DNA from: Lachnospiraceae bacterium
GTDB taxonomy: Bacteria > Bacillota > Clostridia > Lachnospirales > Lachnospiraceae
Reading direction: 5' to 3'
Length of the DNA: 49,590 nucleotides
NCBI GenBank assembly: GCA_029338675.1
Contig: JAQYAV010000163.1
Span: forward strand, 1-49,590
Position numbers and translations under genes: made by a program. The notes below the pieces were generated by a model. That model worked only from the letters and a program-made list of their open reading frames with translations. It made no database searches and had not been told where the DNA came from. Positions 29,819 to 38,952 of this stretch are shown here, piece by piece (the first letter of the stretch is position 1; each line of letters opens with the position of its first letter).

Positions 29819-30808
29819 ATGAGAAAGGGAACAATAGAGGAAATAGTTTTAACTAGATCTGTTACCAAGCATATTAGAAAACATAATAAAGGGCTTGTTG
29901 TTGGAGCAGGAGTTGGAAATGATTACTCTGAGGTTTCTTTTCCTTTTGGAGATGTTATTTCCTGTGAGGCGACCTCTACGGACATAGAGCTTGCATTAAT
30001 AAAGGCAATGAATAATTTTGCTACTTCAGGCGGAGAGGCAATGGGGATTAGAGTGCTATTTCTTCTTTCAAAGGCTTGTGAAGAGCAGGATGTTAAGAAA
30101 TATATGTCTAAGGTTAATTCTTTTGCAGATGAAAATGGCATACAGATTATGGGTGGACATACTGAGGTGACTACTAATGAAACTACATATTTTTGCATAA
30201 CAGTTATAGGTTTATCAAAGGATTACAAAGCAAAAATCAAGACAATAAAACCTGGCTATGATATAGTTATGACAAAATATGCTGGACTTTATGGCAGTGA
30301 CTATATTGCAGACAAGAAAAAGGACAACTTAAGCAAAAGATTTGCAGGAAGTTATATTGCTAATGCATTGTTTGGATTTGAACAGTATAGTGTTGTGCCA
30401 GAGGCGAGGATTGCTTCTTTAGATGAAAATGTTTGTTATATGCATGATGTTTCTACTGGAGGAGTATATGGTGCCCTGTGGCAGCTTGGAAGCCGAATAA
30501 ATAAGGGAATTTTAGTATATAATTCGGACATTCCTATTAAGCAGGAAACAATAGAATTTTGCGAGTTATTTGACATAAATCCTTATATGCTTGAGGGAAC
30601 TGGTGCGCTTCTTGTTGTTTCTTCAGATGGACAGTCTCTTGTTGATGAGCTAATGTCCAAAGAAATTTTTGCATGTGTTATTGGAAAGGTTACTGACAGT
30701 AAGGAAAAATGTATTGATACAGGTAGCGAAAAGAGATTTTTATCACCAGTAAAGGGTGATGATATTGACAGTATAAAAAATAATAAACCACTGAAATCAA
30801 AAAATTGA
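29819..30808 (+). CDS. AIR synthase-like protein (PurM/HypE/ThiL superfamily)
   Basis: A 329-residue protein with the two-domain AIR synthase fold used by enzymes that activate a substrate with ATP. Signs: VVGAGVGNDYSEV near the N-terminus, a Gly-rich turn (ATSGGEAMGIRVLFLL), IMGGHTEVT, and MHDVSTGGVYGALWQL in the second domain. It is not PurM, PurL, SelD, HypE or ThiL by clear motif, so the substrate is unknown. AGAGG lies about 12 nt upstream of the ATG. It is followed by trmL after 21 nt. Confidence 0.78.
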   Translation: MRKGTIEEIVLTRSVTKHIRKHNKGLVVGAGVGNDYSEVSFPFGDVISCEATSTDIELALIKAMNNFATSGGEAMGIRVLFLLSKACEEQDVKKYMSKVNSFADENGIQIMGGHTEVTTNETTYFCITVIGLSKDYKAKIKTIKPGYDIVMTKYAGLYGSDYIADKKKDNLSKRFAGSYIANALFGFEQYSVVPEARIASLDENVCYMHDVSTGGVYGALWQLGSRINKGILVYNSDIPIKQETIEFCELFDINPYMLEGTGALLVVSSDGQSLVDELMSKEIFACVIGKVTDSKEKCIDTGSEKRFLSPVKGDDIDSIKNNKPLKSKN

Positions 30809-30829
30809 TATAAGTTGAGGTGTAATAAT

Positions 30830-31321
30830 ATGTTGAATATTGTGTTGCTAGAGCCAGAAATGCCCGCTAACACAGGCAATATTGGAAGAAGCTGTGTGGC
30901 AGCAGGAGCCAGACTTCATTTGATTGAGCCAATGGGGTTCATTATTAACGATAAAACCTTGAAGAGAGCAGGGCTTGACTATTGGGATAAATTAGACGTT
31001 ACAATATATGATGATTATAACGATTTTTTGGCAAAGAATCCTAATGCTAAGCTTTATATGGCAACAACTAAATCTAAACAAAAATATACAGATGTGGAAT
31101 ATGAAGAGGATGCGTATATTATGTTTGGAAAAGAAAGTGCGGGAATTCCAGAAGAAATATTGCTTGATAATAAGGAAAATTGTGTAAGAATTCCTATGAA
31201 GCCAGGAGAAAGGTCTCTTAATCTTTCTAATTCTGTTGCGATTGTTTTGTATGAAGCACTTAGACAACAGGGATTCCCTGGTTTAGAGGAAAAGGGACAG
31301 TTACATAGATATGAATGGTAA
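30830..31321 (+). CDS. trmL: tRNA (cytidine(34)-2'-O)-methyltransferase
   Basis: SPOUT-class methyltransferase that modifies the wobble base of tRNA-Leu isoacceptors. The 163-residue protein has EPEMPANTGNIGRSC, the knot-forming motifs FGKESAGIPEE and IPMKPGERSLNLSNSVAI. ATG at 30830 is preceded by TGAGGTG. It ends just before a strong terminator. Confidence 0.93.
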   Translation: MLNIVLLEPEMPANTGNIGRSCVAAGARLHLIEPMGFIINDKTLKRAGLDYWDKLDVTIYDDYNDFLAKNPNAKLYMATTKSKQKYTDVEYEEDAYIMFGKESAGIPEEILLDNKENCVRIPMKPGERSLNLSNSVAIVLYEALRQQGFPGLEEKGQLHRYEW

Positions 31322-31345
31322 AAAGTGATTAGAATATAAATAGCA

Positions 31346-31390
31346 GGGTATGATAAAACGTCACTTGTGATGCTTTATCATACCCTTTTA
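31346..31390 (+). terminator. Terminator after trmL
   Basis: Perfect 12-bp stem GGGTATGATAAA / TTTATCATACCC, followed by TTTTA. It lies between trmL and the radical SAM gene and argues against any start for the latter before 31390. Confidence 0.88.
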
Positions 31391-31411
31391 GTATGTAAGG
31401 ATGCTTTTGGT

Positions 31412-32398
31412 ATGGTTGATTGGTTAGGAAAAAATTATTATTCTTTAAATGCATATTTTAGAAATCAATATGGACAAAAATGCTATAAGATTTCTGTTTC
31501 AGCTGGTCTCAGTTGCCCAAATAGAGACGGCAAGCTGGATAATAGAGGGTGCATTTTTTGCAGTGCTGGTGGCAGTGGAGATTTTGCAGTTCAAAATGTA
31601 TGCTCCATAGACAAGCAGATTGAAGAGGGGCTTTTGCGATTTAATAAGAAGACTGGAGATTTGTTTGTTATATATTTTCAGGCATATACTAATACCTATG
31701 GTGATATTGATTATCTTAGACAGATTTGGACTAGGACTTTAAAACACCCTAAGGTAATTGGAATTTCAATAGCAACAAGACCTGATTGCCTTGGACAAGA
31801 AGTATTGGATTTGCTAGATGAATTAAATCGTGAGTATTGTAATAATAACAATTTGTGTGAAAAAGTAAACGATAATAATTATATCGTTCAAGGTCATAAA
31901 AAGTTTATCTGGGTAGAACTTGGACTTCAAACTATTCATGAAGAAACGGCTAAGTATATAAGACGTCATTACACGTTAGATGTATTTGATAAGGCGGTTA
32001 TGGATTTAAACAATATAGGCATTCCTTACATAACACATATTATTTTTGGGCTTCCTGGAGAAAACAAAGACATGATGATGGAAACGGTGAAATATGTGAA
32101 TGGCAAAAAGCCGTTTGGAGTAAAACTTCAGTTATTACATGTGCTTAAGGGAACTGATTTAGCAACAAAATATTTAGACGGCATGTTCAATACACTTGAA
32201 ATAAATGAGTACTTTGACATTGTAGCAGAAGCTCTTAAGTGGATAGATAAAGAAGTTGTTATTCACAGACTTACAGGAGATGGACCTAAAAATTTGCTTA
32301 TTGCTCCTCTTTGGTCGGCTAACAAGAAGGCTGTTCTAAATGGAATGAATAAAAAATTAACTGTGGAAAAAATAATGCAGGGTCAATATTTGGGTTAA
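31412..32398 (+). CDS. TIGR01212/YhcC-type radical SAM protein
   Basis: A 328-residue radical SAM enzyme of the YhcC family, function not established. The cluster-binding cysteines are in CPNRDG and GCIFC, the spaced arrangement of this family. The start of the barrel is YFRNQYGQKCYKISVSAG, and LGLQTIHEETAKYIRRHY is conserved. Start ATG at 31412 with AAGGA about 10 nt before; an upstream in-frame GTG lies inside the preceding terminator and is rejected. Confidence 0.85.
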   Translation: MVDWLGKNYYSLNAYFRNQYGQKCYKISVSAGLSCPNRDGKLDNRGCIFCSAGGSGDFAVQNVCSIDKQIEEGLLRFNKKTGDLFVIYFQAYTNTYGDIDYLRQIWTRTLKHPKVIGISIATRPDCLGQEVLDLLDELNREYCNNNNLCEKVNDNNYIVQGHKKFIWVELGLQTIHEETAKYIRRHYTLDVFDKAVMDLNNIGIPYITHIIFGLPGENKDMMMETVKYVNGKKPFGVKLQLLHVLKGTDLATKYLDGMFNTLEINEYFDIVAEALKWIDKEVVIHRLTGDGPKNLLIAPLWSANKKAVLNGMNKKLTVEKIMQGQYLG

Positions 32399-32431
32399 TT
32401 TTTATTTACGTATAATATGTACATTATTTCC

Positions 32432-32460
32432 TTGAAAAATAATAGAAAATATAATATGAT
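32432..32460 (+). promoter_or_regulatory. Candidate promoter for the DHH gene
   Basis: TTGAAA (32432-32437), a 17-nt spacer and TATGAT (32455-32460). It lies about 80 nt before the start codon and may also drive the following SPFH gene. Confidence 0.5.
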
Positions 32461-32545
32461 TGAATTGTGTGATTGGTCGTATAAAACAGTTTTATGTCGA
32501 AATGTTTTTATGATTTTACGATGACTGTAAGGAGGACTTGGATAT

Positions 32546-33463
32546 ATGAGATTAGTAACAAGATCTGATTTTGATGGTTTGGCTTGCGGAGCACTTCTTA
32601 AAGAGGCTGGAATAATTGATAGTTGGACTTTTGCACATCCAAAGGATTTGCAGGATGGCTTAATTCCAGTAGATGAGAACGATTGTCTTGCTAATGTACC
32701 ATTTGTACCAGGCTGTGGTTTATGGTTTGATCATCATTCAAGTGAACATGAGAGAATAGAGCTTGAAGGAAAATATAAAGGTGAGAGTAGAATTACTCCT
32801 TCGTGTGCCAGAATTATATATGAATATTATGGTGGAGAAGAGAAATTTTCACATCTTAATGAGATGATGGAAGCTGTTGATAAGGTTGATTCGGGTTGCC
32901 TTACAATTGATGAGATTCTTAATCCTACAGGTTGGATTTTGATTGGATTTTTAATGGATCCACGTACAGGTCTTGGAAGATGGAGAAACTTCACAATTCC
33001 TAATTACAGACTTATGGAAGAATTGATAGATGCATGTAGAACTATGACTACTGAAGAGATTCTTGAACTTAGAGATGTAAAAGAACGTATAGAGGTTTAC
33101 AATGAACAAACTGAAAAGTTCAAGGAGATGATTAAAGCACATACAAGGGTTGAGAAGGACGTTATTATTTCTGATTTAAGAGGCGTTGATCCAATTTACA
33201 CTGGCAACAGATTTCTTATATATAGCTTGTATCCAGAACAAAATATTTCTGTCTGGATAGTAAATGGAAAAGGTGGAAAAGGATGTTCTGTCGCAGTAGG
33301 TTACAGCATTCTTAATAGGACTTCTAATGTGGATGTGGGAAGCCTTATGTTGAAATATGGCGGTGGTGGTCATAGAAAGGTTGGTACATGCCAGTTTAGT
33401 GATGAAACAATGGATGAACAGATTCCAAAGCTTTTGGATGAAATTGTTAACTATAGAGTTTAG
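32546..33463 (+). CDS. DHH/DHHA1 phosphoesterase-like protein
   Basis: A 305-residue cytoplasmic protein of the DHH superfamily, which includes exopolyphosphatases and oligonucleotide or cyclic-dinucleotide phosphodiesterases. Metal-site motifs: SDFDGLACG near residue 8, FDHHSSE (about 72-78), and a DKVDSG aspartate. The C-terminal DHHA1 signature is GGGGHRKVGTCQ (about 272-283). Substrate cannot be told. AAGGAGG precedes the ATG. The SPFH gene follows 32 nt later with no terminator between, so they may be cotranscribed. Confidence 0.82.
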   Translation: MRLVTRSDFDGLACGALLKEAGIIDSWTFAHPKDLQDGLIPVDENDCLANVPFVPGCGLWFDHHSSEHERIELEGKYKGESRITPSCARIIYEYYGGEEKFSHLNEMMEAVDKVDSGCLTIDEILNPTGWILIGFLMDPRTGLGRWRNFTIPNYRLMEELIDACRTMTTEEILELRDVKERIEVYNEQTEKFKEMIKAHTRVEKDVIISDLRGVDPIYTGNRFLIYSLYPEQNISVWIVNGKGGKGCSVAVGYSILNRTSNVDVGSLMLKYGGGGHRKVGTCQFSDETMDEQIPKLLDEIVNYRV

Positions 33464-33495
33464 ATGTATTTTATGAATACAGAAAGGGGACTATT

Positions 33496-34830
33496 ATGGG
33501 TTTAATTAAAGCAGCATTAGGATCTGCTGGCGGTGTAATGGCAGACCAGTGGAAAGAGTTTTTTACATGTAATGCTATGTCATTTGATGTACTTGTAACT
33601 AAGGGTGAGAAGGTTGTTGGAGGAAGATCTTCTAATACTAAGGGAACAGATAATGTAATCACAGATGGCTCTATCTTTACAGTTGCTGATGGTCAGTGTG
33701 CTATTATTACTGATCAGGGGCAGGTCGTTGATATTTGTGCTGTTCCAGGTGAATATAAATATGATGCATCATCAGAGCCATCATTATTCAGTGGAAGTCT
33801 TTCTAAGAGCATTCCAGCTGTATTTAAGAATATTGGTAAGCGTTTTACTTATGGTGGAACTGCTCCTAAGGATCAGAGAATTTATTATGTTAATACTAAG
33901 AACATAGAAGGAAATAAGTATGGTACTCCTTCACCTATTCCATTTAGAGTAGTAGATAATAATGTTGGATTAGATATTGATATATCTATTCGTTGCAATG
34001 GTGAGTATTCATATAAGATTACAAATCCTATCTTGTTTTATACTAATGTTTGTGGCAATGTTAATGGCTCGTTTGAGCGTTCAAGCATTGAAAGTCAGCT
34101 TAAGAGCGAATTCTTAACTGCTTTACAACCAGCATTTGCAAAGATTTCTGAGATGGGGATTCGTTATTCGGCTCTTCCAGGACATGCGACTGAAATTGCT
34201 ACAGCAATGAATGAAGTGTTGTCTGAAAAGTGGGGAGCATTAAGAGGTATTGAGATTGTATCTGTAGGTGTTAACAGCGCTACTGCTTCTCCAGAGGATG
34301 AGCAGATGATTAAAGAATTACAGCGTAATGCTGCATTCCGTAATCCAACTATGGCAGCAGCTCAGCTTGTAGGAGCTCAGTCGGCAGCTATGCAGTCAGC
34401 AGCTCAAAATCAAAGTTCAGGTGGAGCAGCTATGGCATTTATGGGAATGAATATGGCTAGTGCAGCAGGGGGAATGAATCCTCAGGCTTTATTCCAGATG
34501 GGACAGCAACAGCAGATGCAGCAAGCTCCTGCTCAGCAGACGTTGGCTCAACAAGTAACTGGATGGACATGTGCATGTGGTTCAACTGGTAACACAGGCA
34601 AGTTCTGTGCAGAGTGTGGAAAGCCACAACCAGTTCAGGCTGAAGGTTGGACTTGTTCATGTGGGGCTATTAATAAAGGTAAATTCTGTGCAGAATGTGG
34701 TTCGCCAAAGCCAGCAGGAGTACCACAGTATAAATGTGATAAGTGTGGTTGGGAGCCAGCTGATAAGGCTCATCCACCTAAGTTTTGTCCAGAATGTGGT
34801 GATCCATTTGATGATGGTGATTTGGTATAA
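33496..34830 (+). CDS. SPFH/Band-7-like protein with three zinc ribbons
   Basis: A 444-residue protein of the 'virion core protein-like' SPFH branch. The SPFH domain spans about 20-260, followed by an Ala/Met/Gln-rich linker (270-350). Three C-terminal zinc ribbons follow: CACG...CAEC, CSCG...CAEC and CDKC...CPEC. No membrane helix is obvious, so membrane contact may be peripheral. The gene lies before a lipoprotein, a zinc-ribbon membrane protein and a TPM protein, a combination that suggests an envelope-organising role. GGGGAC precedes the ATG. Confidence 0.82.
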   Translation: MGLIKAALGSAGGVMADQWKEFFTCNAMSFDVLVTKGEKVVGGRSSNTKGTDNVITDGSIFTVADGQCAIITDQGQVVDICAVPGEYKYDASSEPSLFSGSLSKSIPAVFKNIGKRFTYGGTAPKDQRIYYVNTKNIEGNKYGTPSPIPFRVVDNNVGLDIDISIRCNGEYSYKITNPILFYTNVCGNVNGSFERSSIESQLKSEFLTALQPAFAKISEMGIRYSALPGHATEIATAMNEVLSEKWGALRGIEIVSVGVNSATASPEDEQMIKELQRNAAFRNPTMAAAQLVGAQSAAMQSAAQNQSSGGAAMAFMGMNMASAAGGMNPQALFQMGQQQQMQQAPAQQTLAQQVTGWTCACGSTGNTGKFCAECGKPQPVQAEGWTCSCGAINKGKFCAECGSPKPAGVPQYKCDKCGWEPADKAHPPKFCPECGDPFDDGDLV

Positions 34831-34879
34831 TATTTTCCAAAAGGAAATTTATTATAAATAAATAAAAGGGGAAAAAGAG

Positions 34880-35212
34880 ATGAAAAAGTACTTAAAGTTT
34901 TTGGTTGTTGCCGTGTTAACAGTTGTTATGATGACAACTTTAACAGGTTGTGGTGGAAAGGGCAAATTTGTTATTGACCACGCAGAAGCTATGGGCATGA
35001 CAGTAACACCTGAAGATGTTGGGTTTGTAGGAAGCTACATTGAACTTAAGGCACTTGGAAGAGGTTATGCAAAGATTGGTGTCAACGAAGGTAACATTAA
35101 GTGGTCTAAAGACAAAATCGAGGATGCATCTGGAAAGTATGATTATACTATAGAGGGTGATACGCTCACTATTGAGGCAACAGGTGTAAAGCTGGTCTTC
35201 AAGAAACAATAA
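34880..35212 (+). CDS. Small lipoprotein, 110 aa
   Basis: A signal peptide with lipobox LTGC (Cys24) is followed by an 86-residue beta-rich domain ending GDTLTIEATGVKLVFKK, reminiscent of small lipocalin-like or DUF-type lipoproteins but not assignable. AGGGG lies 8 nt before the ATG. It sits 50 nt after the SPFH gene and before a terminator, so it probably ends the first transcript. Confidence 0.75.
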   Translation: MKKYLKFLVVAVLTVVMMTTLTGCGGKGKFVIDHAEAMGMTVTPEDVGFVGSYIELKALGRGYAKIGVNEGNIKWSKDKIEDASGKYDYTIEGDTLTIEATGVKLVFKKQ

Positions 35213-35238
35213 TGTGAAGTAAGGTTAAATACTTTCTA

Positions 35239-35273
35239 ATAGGGTTGTCTGTTATAGGCAGCCCTATCTTTTG
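35239..35273 (+). terminator. Intrinsic terminator
   Basis: ATAGGGTTGTCT pairs with AGGCAGCCCTAT (two G-U pairs), followed by CTTTTG. It lies between the lipoprotein and the zinc-ribbon membrane protein; read-through may still couple them. Confidence 0.75.
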
Positions 35274-35293
35274 TATTAAGGAGGGTGTATAGT

Positions 35294-36379
35294 ATGGCAG
35301 ACTTAATTGATTATAAGTGTCTTAACTGTGGGGGCGGACTTATTTTTGATAGTCAGTCTCAAAAGTTAAAATGTGAATATTGTGATGCGCAATTTGAATT
35401 AGACGCATTAAAGGCACTAGAAGAGGATGTGAAGATTACAAATCAAAATAGTGCAATGACATGGGATACTATGGCAGGTGGTCAATGGCAGGAAGGAGAA
35501 GAAGCTGGCTTAAAAACCTATGTATGTAATTCTTGTGGTGGACAGATTATTGGTGATGATACATTAGGCTCAGTGAATTGTCCGTATTGTGATAGTCCAA
35601 TTGTTATGAAGGGACAGTTTGCAGGAGAATTAAAACCAGATTTAGTTATTCCATTTAAATTAGATAAAAATGCAGCATTGGCAGGATACAACAAGCATAT
35701 TGAAGGCAAGAAATTATTGCCTAAGATATTTAAGGATAAGAATCACATAGATGAGATTAAAGGTGTATATGTTCCATTTTGGTTGTTTGATGCAGATGTT
35801 GATGCAAATATAAGATATAAGGCAACTAAGGTAAGAACTTGGCAGGATTCGCAAAAAATATATACTGAAACAAAACATTTCTCTGTGGTAAGAAGTGGTA
35901 AAATTGGATTTTGTAATGTTCCTGAAGATGGTTCTTCCAAAATGCCTGACGATATGATGGAGTCAATTGAACCATTTAATGTTAATGAGGCTAAACCATT
36001 TACACCTGCATATCTTGCTGGATATATGGCTGATAAGTATGATGTATCTGCTGAAGATAGTATTGATAGAGCTAATAAAAGAATTAAGCATAGTACAGAA
36101 ATGGAATTTGCTAAGACTGCAACAGGATATGCTTCGCTTGTTCCAGAATCTAGCAATGTAATGCTTTCAAATGGAAAAGCTAGATATGCTTTGTATCCTG
36201 TATGGCTACTTAATACTACATATGAAGGCAAAAGATATTATTTTGCTATGAATGGTCAAACAGGAAAATTTGTAGGTGATTTACCAGTTGACAATGCAGC
36301 ATATTGGAGCTACTTTGCAAAGTTTACAGGTATTTTTAGTTTAATTGCAATGTTTGTATTTTATTTCTTTGTTAGATAG
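35294..36379 (+). CDS. Zinc-ribbon membrane protein (TFIIB-type ribbons)
   Basis: 361 residues: two zinc ribbons at the N-terminus (CLNCGG...CEYC and CNSCGG...CPYC), a central soluble domain beginning with DLVIPFKLDKNAALAGY, a conserved IKGVYVPFWLFDADV segment, and one C-terminal membrane helix (about 341-360, FTGIFSLIAMFVFYFF). This architecture is frequent in Firmicutes but its role is unknown. Start ATG at 35294 is 8 nt after GGAGGG. The TPM gene follows after 14 nt. Confidence 0.8.
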   Translation: MADLIDYKCLNCGGGLIFDSQSQKLKCEYCDAQFELDALKALEEDVKITNQNSAMTWDTMAGGQWQEGEEAGLKTYVCNSCGGQIIGDDTLGSVNCPYCDSPIVMKGQFAGELKPDLVIPFKLDKNAALAGYNKHIEGKKLLPKIFKDKNHIDEIKGVYVPFWLFDADVDANIRYKATKVRTWQDSQKIYTETKHFSVVRSGKIGFCNVPEDGSSKMPDDMMESIEPFNVNEAKPFTPAYLAGYMADKYDVSAEDSIDRANKRIKHSTEMEFAKTATGYASLVPESSNVMLSNGKARYALYPVWLLNTTYEGKRYYFAMNGQTGKFVGDLPVDNAAYWSYFAKFTGIFSLIAMFVFYFFVR

Positions 36380-36393
36380 GAGGGGAGGCAAAT

Positions 36394-37188
36394 ATGAAAA
36401 AAAGAGTTCTTGCGTTTTTATGTGTAATAATGCTTTGTATGATGAATCTTATGACTGTGTTTGCTAGTGATACCCATCCTTCTAGAGTGGTAGATGATGC
36501 TTCGTTATTATCTTCATCACAGCAAGCAGATTTACAGTCAAAGCTAGATTCTATAAGTAATAAATATTCGGTTGATGTTGTAATAGTAACTACAGACTCC
36601 TTAAAGGGCAAAAATGTTACTGCTGCAGCGGACGATTACTTTGACTATAATGGTTATGGATTTGGAAGTGAAGGCGATGGAATCCTACTTTACATAGCTA
36701 TGGATGAACGAGAGTGGGCTATGTCTACAAAGGGCTTTGGTATTACAGCTTTTACAGACAGAGGTTTATCGTATATTGAAGACAAATTTAAGCCTATGTT
36801 AAGCGAGGGTGAATACTATAAGGCTTTTGATACATTTGCTGACTTGTGTGATGACTTTATTAAAGAGGCAAAAAATGGCAAACCTTATGATTCTGGTCAT
36901 ATGCCAAAGGGGAAATTCAAAGTGATTTATATTTTTGAATCTTTAGTAATTGGCGTGGTTATGTCATTTATTGTTGTTTCATGCATGAAGGGACAGCTTA
37001 AATCAGTTAGAGCGAAGGCAGAGGCTACTGATTATATTAAGCAGGGAAGTTTTAATTTAACTACTCAAAGAGATACTTTCCTATATTCAAATGTTACTTC
37101 TAAGCCTAAGCCACAGAATAACTCTGGAAGCAGTACTCATAGCTCTTCGTCTGGGTCTTCCCATGGCGGTTCAAGTGGACGCTTTTAA
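36394..37188 (+). CDS. TPM-domain protein with Gly/Ser-rich tail
   Basis: 264 residues: signal peptide (about 1-24), TPM (YgcG-type) domain (about 28-160, RVVDDASLLSSSQQADL and GDGILLYIAMDEREWA), a membrane helix (about 178-196) and a Ser/Gly tail ending SSHGGSSGRF. TPM domains include some with phosphatase activity (plant TLP18.3), and bacterial forms occur beside LemA or zinc-ribbon proteins. The tail glycine motif is typical for the family. It is cotranscribed with the upstream zinc-ribbon gene. Confidence 0.85.
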   Translation: MKKRVLAFLCVIMLCMMNLMTVFASDTHPSRVVDDASLLSSSQQADLQSKLDSISNKYSVDVVIVTTDSLKGKNVTAAADDYFDYNGYGFGSEGDGILLYIAMDEREWAMSTKGFGITAFTDRGLSYIEDKFKPMLSEGEYYKAFDTFADLCDDFIKEAKNGKPYDSGHMPKGKFKVIYIFESLVIGVVMSFIVVSCMKGQLKSVRAKAEATDYIKQGSFNLTTQRDTFLYSNVTSKPKPQNNSGSSTHSSSSGSSHGGSSGRF

Positions 37189-37362
37189 GCAATATGTACA
37201 CAAGCTTTTGCTTTGCGGGAAATTCACCAAGATGGTGCAATGTAGTTTTAGCAAATTTGTTTTAAGAAAATAAATTTAAATTAGGTACATAGCCAGAAGC
37301 TGTTACAGCAATGGAATAATAATTTGATTATTAGAAGAATAAGAAACAGATATAGTTATACA

Positions 37363-37416
37363 AAATCCTTTAGGTAAATTGGATGAGCAAATACAATTTA
37401 CTTAAAGGATTTTTTG
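37363..37416 (+). terminator. Intrinsic terminator
   Basis: 19-nt arms AAATCCTTTAGGTAAATTG / CAATTTACTTAAAGGATTT with one mismatch, then a T-run. It lies 175 nt after the TPM stop and closes that unit. Confidence 0.82.
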
Positions 37417-37529
37417 ATATATAGGGGTAAAGTATCAACTATAAAATTATTTTGTAATTTACTATTGTGCTTTTTTATAGGGAAATAAAATATAAATATT
37501 AAGAAAAAAATATAAATATTAAATATATC

Positions 37530-37557
37530 TTGCAAAATATTACAAATATGTTACAAT
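37530..37557 (+). promoter_or_regulatory. Candidate promoter for the C39 peptidase gene
   Basis: TTGCAA (37530-37535), a 16-nt spacer and TACAAT (37552-37557). It gives a leader of about 135 nt that contains the repeats at 37577. Confidence 0.5.
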
Positions 37558-37576
37558 AATGTTATCTTGATATAAC

Positions 37577-37660
37577 GAATAAATATTTTAATAAAATTAA
37601 AGAATAAATACTTTAATAAAATCAAGGGATAAATTTTTTAATGTAATCAAAGAATATATA
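37577..37660 (+). repeat. Three imperfect ~25-bp tandem repeats in the leader
   Basis: Consecutive units of the form AATAAATACTTTAATAAAAT-CAAAG, with changes in each copy, lie in the leader of the peptidase gene. The spacing and the AAAGAATA junctions are regular enough to exclude simple AT composition. Confidence 0.65.
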
Positions 37661-37698
37661 AAGAAAAATTTATACATTCATATGAAGAGGTGGCATTT

Positions 37699-38676
37699 AT
37701 GAGTAAGGGCATGAGTAGGAAAAACAGAAAATATTTTAGAATGTTCAAAGGAATAATTCTATTTGAATGTGCAGTTATATCTGTGTTGACAGTTCAGATA
37801 ATTGCCTGGATGAAGAATGGAAATGATAATTATGATAACATTTATGTGACGCAGATTAAAGATAAAGTAGAAAGCACAGTTGCTTCTGAAATTACTGAAA
37901 TTATAACTGAAAGTACAACAGAAAGCATGCTTGAAGTATCAGTTGAGAGCAGTTTAGATAATTTGGATGTTACAACTACAATTACTGACAATGATGATTT
38001 TGTAAGAGTATATACACGAAATGATGTATATAATTATGCCAGCATTGAAAAACGTGACGATTATGAATATCCAGATTATATGGAAAGTATGTTAGAAAGA
38101 TATAATCAGACGATAATGTTTTATAATGATTTTCCTGACAAGAGAAATGTTTCTCCAGCTAACAATGTAGGCACTCTTGTTGAAGGAGAGATTCCATTTA
38201 TGCTTCAGTGGGATGAAAGATGGGGTTATAGTGAATTTGGTGATAATATTATTGGTTGTGCAGGATGTGGTCCTACATGTCTTTCCATGATAATATCTGG
38301 GTTAACAGGCGATAATACAGTTACTCCTTATGTTGTAGGCAAATATATTGATGAAAATGGATATTATACTTATGGCGAAGGGACTGCTTGGAGTGCGATG
38401 ACGGATGTGGCAAGCCATTTTGGTATTCAAGCCGAAAATATTTCTAATGTAAGGGATTATGTTTATGAGAGTCTTGAAGATGGACATCCTATTATCTGTA
38501 GTGTTGGACCTGGTTCTTTTACAACAGGAGGACATTTTATTGTCTTAGCTGGTCTAAAAGATGGAAAGATAATTATTAATGATCCAAATAGTATTGAAAA
38601 TAGTAAGAAATTATGGGATTTAGATGAGTTCCAGGATGAGATTAGTAATATGTGGTCTTACAGCTTAGAAGAGTAA
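37699..38676 (+). CDS. Membrane-anchored C39-like cysteine peptidase
   Basis: 325 residues: a basic N-terminus and one membrane helix (about 17-37) serve as signal anchor. An Ile/Thr/Ser/Glu-rich stalk (about 50-105) follows, then a Peptidase_C39_2 domain (165-322). Catalytic residues: Cys190 in AGCGPTC, His279 in TGGHFIVL, Asp295 in INDPN. Such domains cleave leader peptides or wall peptides; no bacteriocin or ABC exporter gene is nearby. ATG at 37699 is 8 nt after AAGAGG; a GTG at 37690 overlaps that site. It lies before the Tad locus but is separated by a terminator. Confidence 0.85.
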   Translation: MSKGMSRKNRKYFRMFKGIILFECAVISVLTVQIIAWMKNGNDNYDNIYVTQIKDKVESTVASEITEIITESTTESMLEVSVESSLDNLDVTTTITDNDDFVRVYTRNDVYNYASIEKRDDYEYPDYMESMLERYNQTIMFYNDFPDKRNVSPANNVGTLVEGEIPFMLQWDERWGYSEFGDNIIGCAGCGPTCLSMIISGLTGDNTVTPYVVGKYIDENGYYTYGEGTAWSAMTDVASHFGIQAENISNVRDYVYESLEDGHPIICSVGPGSFTTGGHFIVLAGLKDGKIIINDPNSIENSKKLWDLDEFQDEISNMWSYSLEE

Positions 38677-38746
38677 TTTATACATTTTGTAGATTTTTAT
38701 GATACAAAACGGAACTTTACAAATAAATATTCTTAGTGATATAGTG

Positions 38747-38795
38747 ACGTTGTGGTTGTTAGCGTGGTGCTAGTGACTGCAACGTTTCTTTTTTA
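38747..38795 (+). terminator. Terminator after the C39 peptidase gene
   Basis: Seventeen consecutive pairs in RNA (38747-38763 with 38769-38785), of which five are G-U, loop GTGGT, then TTCTTTTTT. The many G-U pairs make it stable only in the plus-strand transcript. Confidence 0.85.
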
Positions 38796-38923
38796 TCTAA
38801 CAATGCTGTTTTAGCAAGGTTGAAAGTTATTTTAGACTGTAACTCTTAGGCTTTAATCTAAGCCCAATATCACAATTAGAAACAGAATTTACAAACTTAA
38901 AATATGTTGAGTGCTTAATATTT

Positions 38924-38952
38924 TGACCAAATAACAATGACGAGAATATATG
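38924..38952 (+). promoter_or_regulatory. Candidate promoter of the Tad locus
   Basis: TTGACC (38924-38929), a 17-nt spacer and TATATG (38947-38952). Transcription would start about 25 nt before the tadV ATG. Confidence 0.5.

Larger units (their letters stand above)
37189..37698. other. Intergenic region between the TPM and peptidase genes
   Basis: 510 AT-rich bases without a gene. It holds a terminator at 37363-37416, a promoter at 37530-37557 and imperfect repeats at 37577-37660, each listed separately. Open frames just after the TPM stop have no ribosome site. Confidence 0.6.

Noticed and set aside
37187-37273. Frame running on after the TPM gene
   Set aside because: No start codon with a ribosome site and random-like composition; the TPM protein already ends in its typical SSGRF tail.
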